Shown: positions 27,752-39,185 of the stretch, one piece after another | How the letters are laid out: the number at the start of each line of letters is the position of its first letter | Numbering within the stretch: position 1 is the first letter of the stretch | Assembly (NCBI GenBank): GCA_013399695.1 | Contig: VXAU01000760.1 | Location: 930,001-994,000 of the forward strand | DNA from: Formicarius rufipectus | Taxonomy: Eukaryota; Chordata; Aves; Passeriformes; Formicariidae | DNA length: 64,000 nt | Direction of reading: 5' to 3' | Made by a program: the position numbers and the translations under genes | Notes under the pieces: generated by a model | Database searches by the model: none | The model's input: only the letters and a program-made list of their open reading frames with translations | What the model was told of the DNA's origin: nothing

Positions 27752-27812
27752 ATTAATAAACAAGTAGAGAAGTTATCCTCCTTTAAATTATTAATAAATA
27801 AGTAGAGAAGTT
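27752..27812. repeat. Duplicated 23-bp block, period 38
   Basis: A 23-base block reading ATTAATAAACAAGTAGAGAA plus GTT (27752-27774) recurs at 27790-27812 with a single C-to-T difference. The 15-base spacer between the copies is not repeated, and there are only two copies. It looks like a local duplication. Confidence 0.85.
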
Positions 27813-28799
27813 TCTGCTCTAATTCCACCACTGATATATCAGTACACATATGCTTTTCACTCTGGCAGCCAAAACAAGGAGGTGCAGCAAAATGAGTGTT
27901 GTCATATGGGGAAAGGTGCTGACAGTGTTAATATTTCGATGTATTTCATTCATGCTGGATTAACCACTTCAGTCAGAGAAATGACTTAGGAAAATAATTG
28001 TTTTTTCTACCAGAACTAAGTGAAAAAGAGGTTTTAGATAGACTGGATAGGCAATGGCCTATCTACATGACCATCATTTTAGACAAAGGGTCTGGGCCAT
28101 GAGGCTACAAGTTAAAGTGAGATACATCCCCATGTTGTTTATATTCACAAATGTCACATGCATTCAGATCCTAATGATACACTTTAAAAGTACTGAGACT
28201 TTATACAAGAATATTAGAAGTGTGGAAGTGGAAAGTTAATCATAACTTTACTGTGGTTTTTGTTTGTCTATTGCTCTCAGAGGAGTGAAATTAAAAAGAA
28301 TTTTTCTTGTGGATATCCTTTAAATCAGTTCATGTTCTTTCCTAAGTGGAATGAATGCACAATCTTCTGTTTCCAAGGAATTCTTTTGATTCTAACTGTT
28401 GAATTGAAGTTTATACATTGCAACTTCTATGTAAGCAATATTTCCTATTGATCTTTTAATGATCCTATTAGTTTCTTTCATTCCCTTAATAGAAATTTTA
28501 GCAGTAATAAAAGATAGAATCAGGCAGTAATTAGCACTGTGATTAGTTATAACATGTGTTTCTTTACCAAAGCAAAAACCCAATAAAATGTAAATTAAAA
28601 TAATGGAACTGTCTAGCTCTCTTGAATTATATTAGAATGTTCACTTGCTCTCCTTTTTAAGGATTAACATGTGCTTTAAAAGGCAAATGCTTTTATTATG
28701 CAAATTCAAATCACAGTGCAGTAAGTGTATTACTTTGTAAATTGCTCTTTCTCCCCCACAGAAAGTGAAATGACTGTGAGAGGATGTGGATGTTTGTGC

Positions 28800-28990
28800 T
28801 CTCAGGTCCTGAGTCCGCAAACATTCGTGTCATAGCCGTTGTGAATCAAAGTGGTCACAGGGGTTTCTGTGACTTTATTTGTGTAAAACCGAATATGATG
28901 CAGAATAAGGATTTGCATAGGCAAGGTTGGGTTTTTTGACTGGGCAATGGGATCAGGTTTTCGGCCCCTGTGCAAAGTGATCTCAAATCC
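28800..28990. other. CpG-retaining segment, possible ancient repeat relic
   Basis: Several CpG dinucleotides occur within about 190 bases (in GTCCGC, ATTCGTG, AGCCGTT, ACCGAAT and TTCGGC) against a CpG-poor background. The block near TCCTGAGTCCGCAAACATTC resembles the ends of an old hairpin-like amniote repeat I know from turtle and crocodile sequence. That resemblance is from memory and weak. A minus-strand open frame of 71 codons (28802-29017) crosses it without recognisable homology. It could be a conserved element derived from a repeat, or nothing special. Confidence 0.25.
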
Positions 28991-31900
28991 CTCATCTCTG
29001 CAGAGAACTAAGCACATTATGGGAGGCTGTACCTGCCACCACTTTGTCTTGTTACTGAGGAATTCACAGCATCTTGTGAGATCTCTTTCATGATCATCAG
29101 ATCATACACAGAGGTATTTTTGTTGCCTGTATCAAATGACCAGATCTTGTGACTCTTCTTCATTTGATATGACTATCCAGAGAAAATTGAAAGCTGTCAG
29201 GGTGTAATTTGTCCTTAGGTCTCCTAGCATCAGTCCTTAGTAACCCTTTCCATTCTCTTTTGCTTAGAATAGCTCTCTCCCAAGATTAGGTAGCCAGGGC
29301 AAAATTTGACTGTGCTAGATAATGTTCACATTCAAGCATAACCTCTTAAGTTTATTCTTGTGGATGTAGAAAAGTGCTCTGAGGGCAGGAGTTGTGAGGA
29401 TCCTGTGGAAAGGTGGGACTCGTACCCAGGCATGCTGTGCTGTGCATTCCAGCTGGGTGCCTTTGGGCAGGGGTGATAAGCCCAGTTATGGCACAGACCT
29501 TGGGCTTTCTTCTTTCTTGAAGCCTAGAAGGCAAACGCATAATTAACTGTTTGCTTCTGGCATGTGGGAGATCCTGACATAGGGGAAATCTCATGGCATG
29601 GTGCTTGAAGGTGAGTGAAGCTATCAAGTGAGACAGGAGCTCCTTTGTGTGGGTGTTGCTGCTTATAAAAATTCTTTTGAGGCTACACAAAATGGCCCTG
29701 CCGGCTCATCCACACAATCTAAAACAAGACAAGACGGTTGGGAAAATATCAGTTGGGGGGAAAAATGGGAATGATGATTGGTCACTCTTTTCCTCTTCCT
29801 CCTCCCTTTAAAATAGTAAATATTGGAATTCCATGCCTAACTTAGCCCCAGTTACTGACACAGCCTACCCTTAGTGTGCCATAGTGTCTGCACTGGCAGC
29901 CAGAGCATCCTACTCTGTGCTTACGGAGAGTAGGATTTAATTTTTGAGGCTGTACAGTGACATACGTACCCAGGTGAGAGAATACAGTCAATCTGTTTGA
30001 CTTTGTGTTTCTCACTCAGTGGAAATGTCAGCATTATCATAACTTAATAGTGCAGTTTGGGCAGGCAGATTGTTGGATTGGTGCCTGCCTTCATCAGTTC
30101 CATAACCCTTCAGCAAAGCACTCTACAGCTTGGTGTTGCTGTAACATCTCTTGCTGGAATCAATTATTTTTGCAATTCCTGACCACAGTATCTCTCACAT
30201 ATTCGTGTAAATGTCTCAGTTGTTGTGAGCAAGTCTCCCAGTTTGCCCTTGCCTACTCTGCACGCCTGTGCTGCCACTCTGACCTTTTTTGTTCTCCAAG
30301 TATCTGCATTGTTATTGAATACTCAGGAAAATAGCACTGAAATATTCCACTTGCTCCAACAGTACATACAGTTTTATATAAAATTACTGTGTTACTTATA
30401 TCTGACTGAAACTGGAATCTGTTCTTTGCCCCCATATATCAGTGGTTATTTCCCATACATTAGAAAGATACGCTTTGATTAGGGCCTGTTTTCTTGCTCT
30501 TTTAAGTGTCTTTTTTAAAAAAAAATTAGGGAAACCCACAACTGTGTAAAGAGTAATGGATCTCTTGTGGTCTGGCTGCACTTTTATTAAAGATTTTTAA
30601 CTTCTGTTGAGTTTGCTACTGTTTGGTTGGAAAGTAACAGGGGAACCATGGGGTCGTTTGAACTAATTAGTTTCCTTGCACTCCCAGGCTCTCAGCCAGA
30701 TTCCTGTAAGTTTTTAGCATAAAGTTTTATGGCCTATGTTTTGCTCTTTATGGGAAGAAACACCATGGGGAGCTGTACTTCAAAGAATCAAGGTCCCTTT
30801 CATGCCCTTTGAACTGTACTGGTAAACCTTCAGGCAGGTCACACAGTGTGACTGCTGCTTAAGAGCTCTCCTTGAGTCACTCCTTTGCCCTGCCCCTTTA
30901 AGGGAACTAGGGCTCTTTGGAATGAAATTGAGAAGGGGAAAATAGGACCTTACTAGAAGGTGTGAATCCCTCTAGATGTGCCTGATGCAATTCCTTGCCC
31001 AAAGCCCTGTGCTGCTCATGAGTCCCTGTCATGTAGCTGCTCTTCTGCAGGAGTTCTGAAGAGCACTGCTTCTGTATTCACTCTTCAGCCCAGATTCTGG
31101 TTGGTGCTGGGAGGAATATGGACACAGGCCTGAGTGTGCCATCAGGGAACTGTGTTTGCCTTAAAGTACTCCCAGAGTCAAAGTGTGTTTTTAGGAAGAT
31201 GGCATGGGTTACTGTAGTAGTTCATAGGCTTTCTGATAAATAGTTTATTGTAGTTGTGCATGTACCTTAGGCCATGAACATATTAAATAGAACTCTTGAA
31301 TAGTCTCATTGTTTGCATGCTGCCATTCTCAAACCTAAGATCTACTCACTCCCAAAGGGGGGGGGTGGTGTGGAAAAAGCCTTTTGATTTTTCTCACAGA
31401 TGTGATGTGGAGAGAAAGACACAAGGAGAAAACCAGTGAAAGGCCTACCTGGCATATGATACTCCTTCTGTTAAGAAACTTAATGATACAATTTGTTCCC
31501 CAAGGAAAATGTGAGGTTTAGAACCTGTCCAGTGAGGCCAAGACACTGTGAACAAAAGCCATGCAGTTATCAGCTGGCTTCTGCTAGAACAAGGTTTCCC
31601 TAGGGAAGCATTACCTGCACCACAACAGGCATTTGCTTCTCTGACTGGCTTGCTCCCTGACCCTTCAGCTCATTTATGCCAGATCCTTTCTGACCTCACC
31701 TTTGCATGGCCAGCCAGGTAAATACATCTGAAGTGTGAGTCTTCAGCATGTGCTACAAGGAATCTTACTACATACATCCTGTTAAAGGAACGGACATCCT
31801 ACTGGAGCCCATCTTCCTGTGGCATTTATAAGCCTAATTCATTCATTTGCTTCTAAAGATACCTCCTTAGCTGGCTACGTAGTTGAAGATAATTAAAGAA

Positions 31901-32834
31901 CTGCCAATTTTGTCAGTTTTAAACATCCTGCTGCAAGCTTATGTGTTTAGTAAATCGAAAGTAATTAAGGTTAGTTGGTTTCAAAAATCCCTTTCCTGTC
32001 TGTGCCGGTCATGTCATTGCTTACACAGTACTGAATTAAACACCACCTATAAAATGTGGTTTTTATCCTCAGCCAAGCTGCTTTCTGAGATGTGAGGCAG
32101 GAGACATTCTGGAGAAATGCTGGTGAGAATTTCTGTTAGTGATATATTTTAAATATGTCATAAATACTCTGGAGATTTGTGTGTGTGTATTTTGTTTTCA
32201 AATGATGTACCAGGAAAATGTTGTCTTTACCCAAGTGTACCTGAGCTGCTTTGATGACTTCTTTTGTTCAAGAGCCGCCTCTTTGATGTGGATATTTTGC
32301 CTGGGGATTAGATGTGCAGGCTTGTAAAATACTTGAAAAATGACCAAAGGGAGACATTCAGCTAAAGAAATAGAAGAATTAAAGAAGTTATAAAATATAT
32401 TTTAATATGCCTCTTTCTGAACCTTGGTTGCAGAATTGAGCCCTCTTGGTGTTCATAAATTATTTCAGTGCAGAGAACTAAGAGCCATTATGTGTGTGAT
32501 AGACATGTACTTCTCCCAGCCTGAACTGCTTCTGAACTAAATCAGCCAAGTCTATGCCAAACAGAAATGCTGGGTTTGATGTACTGGGTCACAAGAGTCA
32601 TTTTTCCAGTGATTCTTTATACCCATCAGAATAGGTTTGTATTGTTTCAGATAAATAGCAATTTTTCTTTCTTTTCTTTGTCTCCAATGGGGGTTTCTGT
32701 TACCACAACATACTCCATCAGTCTGCATTTTGTTTGAGTGTATACAGACTAATCTGGGAAAGGAGCCTGACCCAGGACAGAGGGAGAGGGGTGGGAAGTG
32801 AGCGAGTGACCCAAAGAGATTCCCTACTCCCCTC

Positions 32835-32860
32835 TTTCATAGTATTTCATAGCATTTCAT
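32835..32860. repeat. Three-copy 10-bp minisatellite (TTTCATAGYA-like)
   Basis: TTTCAT starts at 32835, 32845 and 32855, giving a 10-base period close to one helical turn, and is followed by a degenerate TTCATATAA. It is small and probably arose by slippage. Confidence 0.8.
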
Positions 32861-34290
32861 TTCATATAATGAATGCAAACCCAAGGCCAAACGGTCTGAC
32901 TAAAACAGTCAGATTCTTAACAGAAAATTTTTTATGACTTTCCAGAACTCACAGTGTAGATGGTGGGAAATCCAGACCCTGAGCAGAGAAAGGACTGTGA
33001 ATGTGAGACCTATATACAGCACAACTAGGAGTCTTTATGAGATGAAAAAGGGAAAGAGAAATAATTAAGCTTCCTTTAACAGTTTATTCGTCAAATGACA
33101 ACTTCTTCACCCTACCCCCCCAATTCTGTTCATGCAGAAATGCCAGTAATTCAATTTCCTCTGATCCCAAAGGATCCTTCTGATTGATTATCTTATGTCC
33201 TGGAATGACATTTAATAATACATTGCTCTGTAGTGTGATGTGTACCAAATTCCTTAAAATATAAAATAGCACTGGGTGATGTGTCAAAAGTTTTGATGCG
33301 ACTTGGCCTTGTGTGACAAAAAAATCCATTAAGCACTTATACAAACAGTTTCTTGAAAAAACTGTGTCCTCATGAGCAATTTGCTGCAAGTAATGAGCAT
33401 TATTTCCCTGAAAGTAATGAGAGGGTATCTAGACTCTGCCAGTAATATGAATTGTTTTCTTGCCTGTTGATTTGGTGATATGATCTTACTCATCATGCTG
33501 TTTACAGTAATAAATGCAATGTGGCACTGGAAAATGTGAGGATCTTGTACAGTAGAAAACCTGAATACAACATCTGAAAATCACAGGGAGAATTTCTTAA
33601 CCTGGTTTTTCAGAGGTTTCTCTCAAACTGTTGAATTTCCTTCTTTTTATTTGAGAATGGGTTGGCAGAGGAAGTCTAGAAAAGGAGGGAAGATTCTTCC
33701 TTACCAGCAGACTGTAATTTCACTAGTCTGTTAATCACAAAAATTTGTTTGTCAGCTCTTAATTGGTAATTGATATTAGAGACTGCTTAATGTCTAATAT
33801 GGATGATAGATTATGCCAGACACATTATTTTAATAGTGTGAGCTCAATAAGCAGTTACCTCCTCTCAGCTGAATCCCAGACACAGCAGAAGAATCTCGTC
33901 CAAAGCACTGCACAGTATTTTAATTGTGCCTTCACCACTAAAAATATTGACAAAACAAGGTACTGGAGGTGGTGATCAATGTTGTATGGATTAGTGCTTA
34001 ATAGCTGGAGTCTCACACCTGCCAAACTTCAAGAAGTTGACAAAACCAGGGCTCACGCAGTTTGTGTATCTCTTCAAACTACCACCTTGGAAATAGAACA
34101 GAAGGGTCAAATGACAACAACCCTCTGAAACTTGCTGGCCAAAGTATATAACAGCTTGACTATTCCCAGATTTCAATCTCTTCTTTTATGATGGAGAAAC
34201 CATGTAAATGAACTTGGCTTGGCTCAGATGCGTACTAAAAGTTGCATAGCAAATGAGGAAGAGTGAAGTATGTGTTACTCCTGCCATGCC

Positions 34291-34432
34291 TGAGAATCAC
34301 GGAGTATTCTTAGTTGGAAGGGACCCACAAGGACCATCGAGTCCAGCTCTTAAGTGACTGGCCCATACTGGGATCAAACCCACAACCATGGTGTTATGAG
34401 CACCTTGTTCGAACTGCATCTCCCTTGTCACC
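34291..34432 (-). mobile_element. tRNA-Ile/CR1 chimeric SINE (TguSINE1-like)
   Basis: On the minus strand, 34432-34359 is exactly 74 nt and aligns without gaps to tRNA-Ile from the anticodon arm to the 3' end. It has AGGTGCTCATAACACC for the anticodon stem-loop (AAT anticodon changed to CAT), B box GGTTTGATCCC and terminal TGGGCCA. The 5' third, including the A box, is strongly decayed. The head continues directly into a CR1 3' tail (34358-34291) containing GGACTCGATGGTCCTTGTGG and CTTCCAACTAAGAATA, and ends with an imperfect ATTCT-type repeat. Such elements are moved by the CR1 reverse transcriptase, which recognises the shared tail. This architecture is known from passerine birds. I see no clear target-site duplication. 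It is not a functional tRNA gene. Confidence 0.88.
34359..34432 (-). pseudogene. tRNA-Ile-derived SINE head (not a functional tRNA)
   Basis: This is the tRNA-related part of the chimeric SINE. It keeps the length of a tRNA-Ile and the anticodon, variable, T-arm and acceptor 3' sequence, but the acceptor 5' strand and D-arm no longer match their partners. A cloverleaf therefore cannot form, and the internal A box is degraded. A genome tRNA scan might report it as a low-scoring isoleucine or CAT-anticodon pseudogene. Confidence 0.8.
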
Positions 34433-37400
34433 TTGACAGGAAATCCTCATGTATTTGGAGCTGTTAGTGAAGAAACTTAGTTTAAACTGCACATTTGAGC
34501 TTCACCATGAGTAGTTGGATGGCAATCTGCTTCTACCTCAGGTGCCATCACACTGTTAACAAAAGCATGGCTCTTCCTGTGTGACATGCTGGTTGATAAT
34601 CACTCTGAGTCAGAGTTCCTAATCAGTCGTGTACTACGCAAAATAAAAACCTCCAACTGGCTCCTATAAAAGCAGTTTCCATCTGAAAGTCAAGTTTCTT
34701 CATTCATACTTGGGTCTCTAAGCAATCTTTCAAGAGGATCTGAACATGTACTGCTCTCATTAAAATCAGTAGGAACTCAGCATGTCTGAAAGTCATACAG
34801 CTTTATTATTTATGTACCTAGCTTGGGAATTAAATACCTAACTTGAGGCTTTGAAAATTGTAATAACTGTTTTCTTCAAATAGTGAGGTATGTTACAGAA
34901 AATTGTTCTCTCTTACAGGAGTCCTGCTGTCTGCGGGTGAGAATTGGGATATTTGAACTAAAAACCTTTAGCTTCTCTAGTGATTGACATCTTAAGAAAT
35001 GTATCTTGTCTTCAGTGAGAGTTAAGCCTGTGCTTACCTTTAAGCTTGTGTTGCAGTGTTTTGTCAAACGGGAATGTAATACTGAATCCAGGTCTTATAT
35101 AGGCAGATAGACCACTAAAGCTTAGTTTCTCTGGCCTGCTGAGTATATTCTGCAACATATGAGATGAAATTTCCTCTCCAGTGCATCTGATATAGGGCTT
35201 ATATTTTCTTCTAGTCCTTCATACATTAGCATCCTAACAAAATTAAAACTCAAGGCAACAAATCCAGAGACATTATTATTTTCCCAGGTGTGTGTTTGTG
35301 ACTTTCTTCTCCTCTGTGTATGAAGTTGCTCTGAAAACCATTTCAGTTAGGATTCCTTCAGTATTTCACATTCTTTGAGTAAAGAACCTTGGAGGGCAGT
35401 TTGGCTGCTGGATAGATGTTAAAAATCTGGGGGATTTTTGGTTGTTCTTAGAAAGCTGTGTGGTTTGCAGTACTCTTAGAGACTGGGAGATGCTTTGGAG
35501 TGAATAAAACCTCAGACTTCTACTGAGGCTGATCTGCCAACTGAGTTTGTTTTCTGTCATGTTATTTTTAATCATGCTGTTCTTTTACAAATAAATTTCA
35601 ATGACTTTCATGCAGAAAATTCTGAACCAGTAGGCAATTTGAATAATTTGCTTCAGCTGCCCTTTGGATGATGCATTTTTTAAGTGTGATTGCTCATAGT
35701 GCACTTTAGGTCTGCTTTTGACTTTGTAAAATAAAGGTAAACACTTCCCAGTTATGTATCATTAAGAGTTTACACTGGAGAGGAGATGGATGTGGAAACC
35801 ATTGGTTGAACCATCATTATTTAAGGAATTGCACTTTCAAATCCCGAATGTTAAAGTCTAGCAAAGCCAGTTCTCTCAGAACAGATTATCTGAATGGATA
35901 TATGAAAAGCCCAAATCTCAGTGAACCAAGGAACCTGGGGAATGACTAGCTCCAAAACTTGTTTTATATGAGTTCAGTTTGTATAAAGACCGAGATCCTG
36001 CATACACAGAGGAGGGCCTGGCTGCTGCAGTGTGTGATTGCAGATAAAGCTGTGGAGCCTTCTGTGGAATTGCTTCCATTTTTTGTATCCTTTAAGGCTA
36101 GAGGAAGGCTTTTTTCCCGTGTTTCACATGGAGTGTGGACTCTGACAAAGAATCACAGTTTATTTCAGGATATGCTTCTCTCATACCCCGTTTTATTCAG
36201 CCTCACACGAGTACTGTGACAGTTTGTCATGATAAAGTACATTTTGCCATGGATCTTCAGACATTTTTATCTGAAGCATTCTGACTTGAACAGCTTTGAA
36301 AATGATCATATACTATTTAATGTAACATGATATTTGGAATCTTTTATGCTGGAAGGTGGGATCATACCAATTGTATGGCAGGTTGTTCCAAGCCAGCCAT
36401 ACAGCAGGACCAGTCAGACCAGTACCAATACGTAGCTGGCTGCTGTAGAGCAGTAGGGCAGTAAAGCCATCCAAACACAACTGGACTGCAAGAAGTTTTC
36501 TAACTTTGTAGTGGTTCCTGAGCTCTCTAAAATCTCCTGTTTCTGCTGCAGTGGTGCAGTAGCAACATTTACCAGAATCTGATGCTCATAGGAGTGTCAG
36601 GAATAGCCAAGATGAATATCCTGTTGCAAACTAGAGCGATTTAATAAGAGAAGATGTGTCAGACAGTACTGGGGCAAGCATGGTGAGAAAACTGTGGGCC
36701 TGAAGGCATCCATCAGAGCTGATCTTTGGTAATGATCAAAGGGGAGACTTACTTCCATTCCTGCTGCTTCATGCTTTGAAGGGTCGGGGAAGAAAGCCCT
36801 CAGAAACAATGTTTGGTTGCCAAAGCAAAGAGGTTGTGTAGAGGAATAGAAAGTGGCAACTTAATTTGCATGAACTACACTCAGAAATGCCCTAGAGGAT
36901 AGAGATTATTGTTCTAATTCTCCAGTCCTTGGTGACATGAAAGTGATTCTAGGACATTCTTTTAGCAGCACTATCTTAAACATCTTGGAAAATGAGTGTT
37001 AGTCTTTCAGAATGCCAATAGGAGTGCAAAAACTAAAACTGAAATAAAAAGAGAAAAAAAAAAAGAAAGAGCAACCAATCCGTGTAGAAACAAATAATGA
37101 ATGTAACTGCATTTGTGCATCCTTTATTAGTTTTTCCATGTAGACTCTGTGGCATACAGCACCATGGGACCTGAGCACTTCCCAAAGTTACAAAATGTGC
37201 TTCTGCTAATGATGCCAAGAGCCTCCCTCTCCAGTGCCTGTAGTGCCAGTCTCTGAACTTGGGAGCATTTCCTTTTGTGCTGGGAATACATTGTCTGGAT
37301 GGGATTTTTATAGGTGGGATGTGCTACAGTGGCCTTTGGTATCACATAAGAAGTCTGAGCTTTAGCTTCAAACTAAAATTAGATTTTAATAATCTGAAAA

Positions 37401-37761
37401 TGAACTTACCTAACTGGGGAGAAATCATGTTAGAAAGAAGGAGCTGTCAGTACACCGATTAATTTGGCTGTTTTAAACTACAGTGTCTTGAGCCTCTCAC
37501 ATGATCAATGACACAGAACCATCCCCTCTCCCAAGAAAATAAATGTATGCATCAGGTGTTCTCAGGGTCTCACTGGGACTCTCTCTGTCTCATGATGCAC
37601 CTTTCCAATTAAGCCTCAATTTCTCATCCGGCTTAAGTGGTGAATCAAGGAGAATGGAATCTGAGGGTATTATTGTGGTTTATAATATATATGTTTCTTT
37701 GTTATAGCACACTATATAGTTATTTTACTATAATGTTAGAAGCTGGCCTTGGAATGTGGAG

Positions 37762-37790
37762 TGGGGGTTTGGGGGGTGTGTGTGTGTGTG
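37762..37790. repeat. G/T-rich tract with (TG)7
   Basis: Two G runs (GGGGG and GGGGGG) separated by TTT are followed by seven TG dinucleotides ending at 37790. There are too few G runs for a classic intramolecular G-quadruplex. It may be length-polymorphic. Confidence 0.85.
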
Positions 37791-38919
37791 AATCATCAGG
37801 TTTCTCTCTGTCAGACTCTTAATACCTGTTTACCGCACTAATTCAAAATATGAAATTTTTGTTGTTTAAAAGAGAAAGGCAGTTACAAAACTTTTCCACT
37901 TATTAAAGTGATTAATAATAGAGATTTTTTTATTTATGTGCTGTAGATATTGAATATGATGGGGTACTTAATTATACTGAAGTGATGCTTTCATACATAA
38001 ACAAACAAATAAAAAGTGCTGGCAAGACACGATGAGGAACCAGATGTTAAAGTTGTTATCTTGGAGATTGTATCTCTGAGGAATTATCCACTTAGATCCC
38101 AAGTAATATCCTTTTCTTAGATTTTTTTTTTAAAATTATACATTAGTGTATTTATATGCTGTTACATGGTCTAAACCACTTCCATAGCAACATTATTGTT
38201 AGTGGTATGTTATTGTTAAAGTTTACTTTATCATAAAGCTTTACATTATCAAAAGGGCCAGTGTGAAAACAATACCACAACCTCAACTGTACACATTTGA
38301 CATTCAAAAATAATTTTACTCTGGTCCCCAGCATGTGACTCAGAGTGCTCTCTTAATGTGGGGGCTGACTTCAAGATTGTGACTTAGATTTCAAGGACTT
38401 CCTACATTTATTGAGACTAATGAAACAGTTTTTGGATGTTGCTTTTTCCTTTTCCTTCTAACCTAGTCATTCAATATTGTGCTTTCTCTTCTTCATTAGT
38501 AGAATAATCCTATTCATTTTAAAATTTAGGTTGTGTGCTCTGCAAATTGCTTAGGATATCACATTTTTCCTTTCGAAGCTATAAACTGTGAAATGAGGAA
38601 GCAAGCTGATTTTCTAACTGCTTTTATCATCATTAAGATACACAATCCCTCCCAGACAAAAACATAAATTTATTCAGTACATATCAGCATTCAATCTAGG
38701 TTCATAGCACAATCACCAGTGCTCACAGCCATCCAAAACACATGGGCTAAGAATAATCTCCATATAAATGTTGTGTTTTGTTTTTTTTTTTTTTTCTGAA
38801 AAGATGTGCATGATGATGTAGGATTAATCCCTGAATATTCTATTTCAGTTGGCTTCTTGTTTGGGTGTTATAGGAATGATAGTTGCAACTGTGAGAGACT
38901 TAGAAACTGAGACATCTTT

Positions 38920-38952
38920 AAAAAAAAGAAAAAAAAAAAAAGAAAAAAAAAA
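38920..38952. repeat. A-rich low-complexity tract
   Basis: Thirty-three bases are A except for two interrupting G residues. No transposon body is attached on either side, so slippage is a better explanation than a retroposon tail. Confidence 0.9.
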
Positions 38953-39049
38953 GCTCTTGGTGCAAATTCCCCCTGATGGAAAGATCAGAATGTGACTGAT
39001 ATTCCTTTGATTGATGTGAAGGTTAGGACTTTGGGATAGGAGGTGGATT

Positions 39050-39185
39050 TTTCAATCTGACACACACTTTCTGACCTTTGGCAAGTCTCTGAGCTGTAAT
39101 CTCATCTAAAATGTGGAAACAGGAATATCTCTGGATGAGAGCTGTGTGTCCTGAACACATACTTAGGAAGCAATTGGCACAAGAT
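39050..39185 (+). mobile_element. MIR-like SINE relic
   Basis: The segment follows the middle of the MIR consensus in order. CTGACCTTTGGCAAGT at 39071-39086 corresponds to the TGACCTTGGGCAAGT block. CTCATCTAAAATGTGGAAA at 39101-39119 corresponds to the CTCATCTGTAAAATGGGGA block. A CTTAGGAAGCAATTGGCAC stretch ending at 39180 corresponds to the CTTAGAACAGTGCCTGGCAC block. Divergence is high, as expected for an element inactive since early amniotes. The ends are approximate. Confidence 0.6.

Larger units (their letters stand above)
24761..34290. other. Noncoding DNA, no gene seen
   Basis: This interval contains a 14-T run (25161-25174), an A-rich stretch starting with 13 A (26520-26545), a TG/TA microsatellite (26929-26950), a 38-bp-period duplication (27752-27812) and a CpG-retaining segment (28800-28990). 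The longest open frames (112 codons at 29352-29690 minus, 109 codons at 30005-30334 plus) have no recognisable domain. No LINE, LTR or RNA gene was seen. Confidence 0.6.
34433..39049. other. Noncoding DNA, no gene seen
   Basis: The longest open frame is 86 codons (35959-36219, +). Simple repeats are a G/T-rich tract (37762-37790), 15 T (38781-38795) and an A-rich tract (38920-38952). No transposon relic or RNA gene is recognised. Likely intergenic or intronic. Confidence 0.65.

Noticed and set aside
34359..34432. Functional tRNA-Ile or CAT-anticodon tRNA gene
   Set aside because: The 5' acceptor strand and D-arm no longer pair, the A box is decayed, and the sequence continues directly into a CR1 tail.
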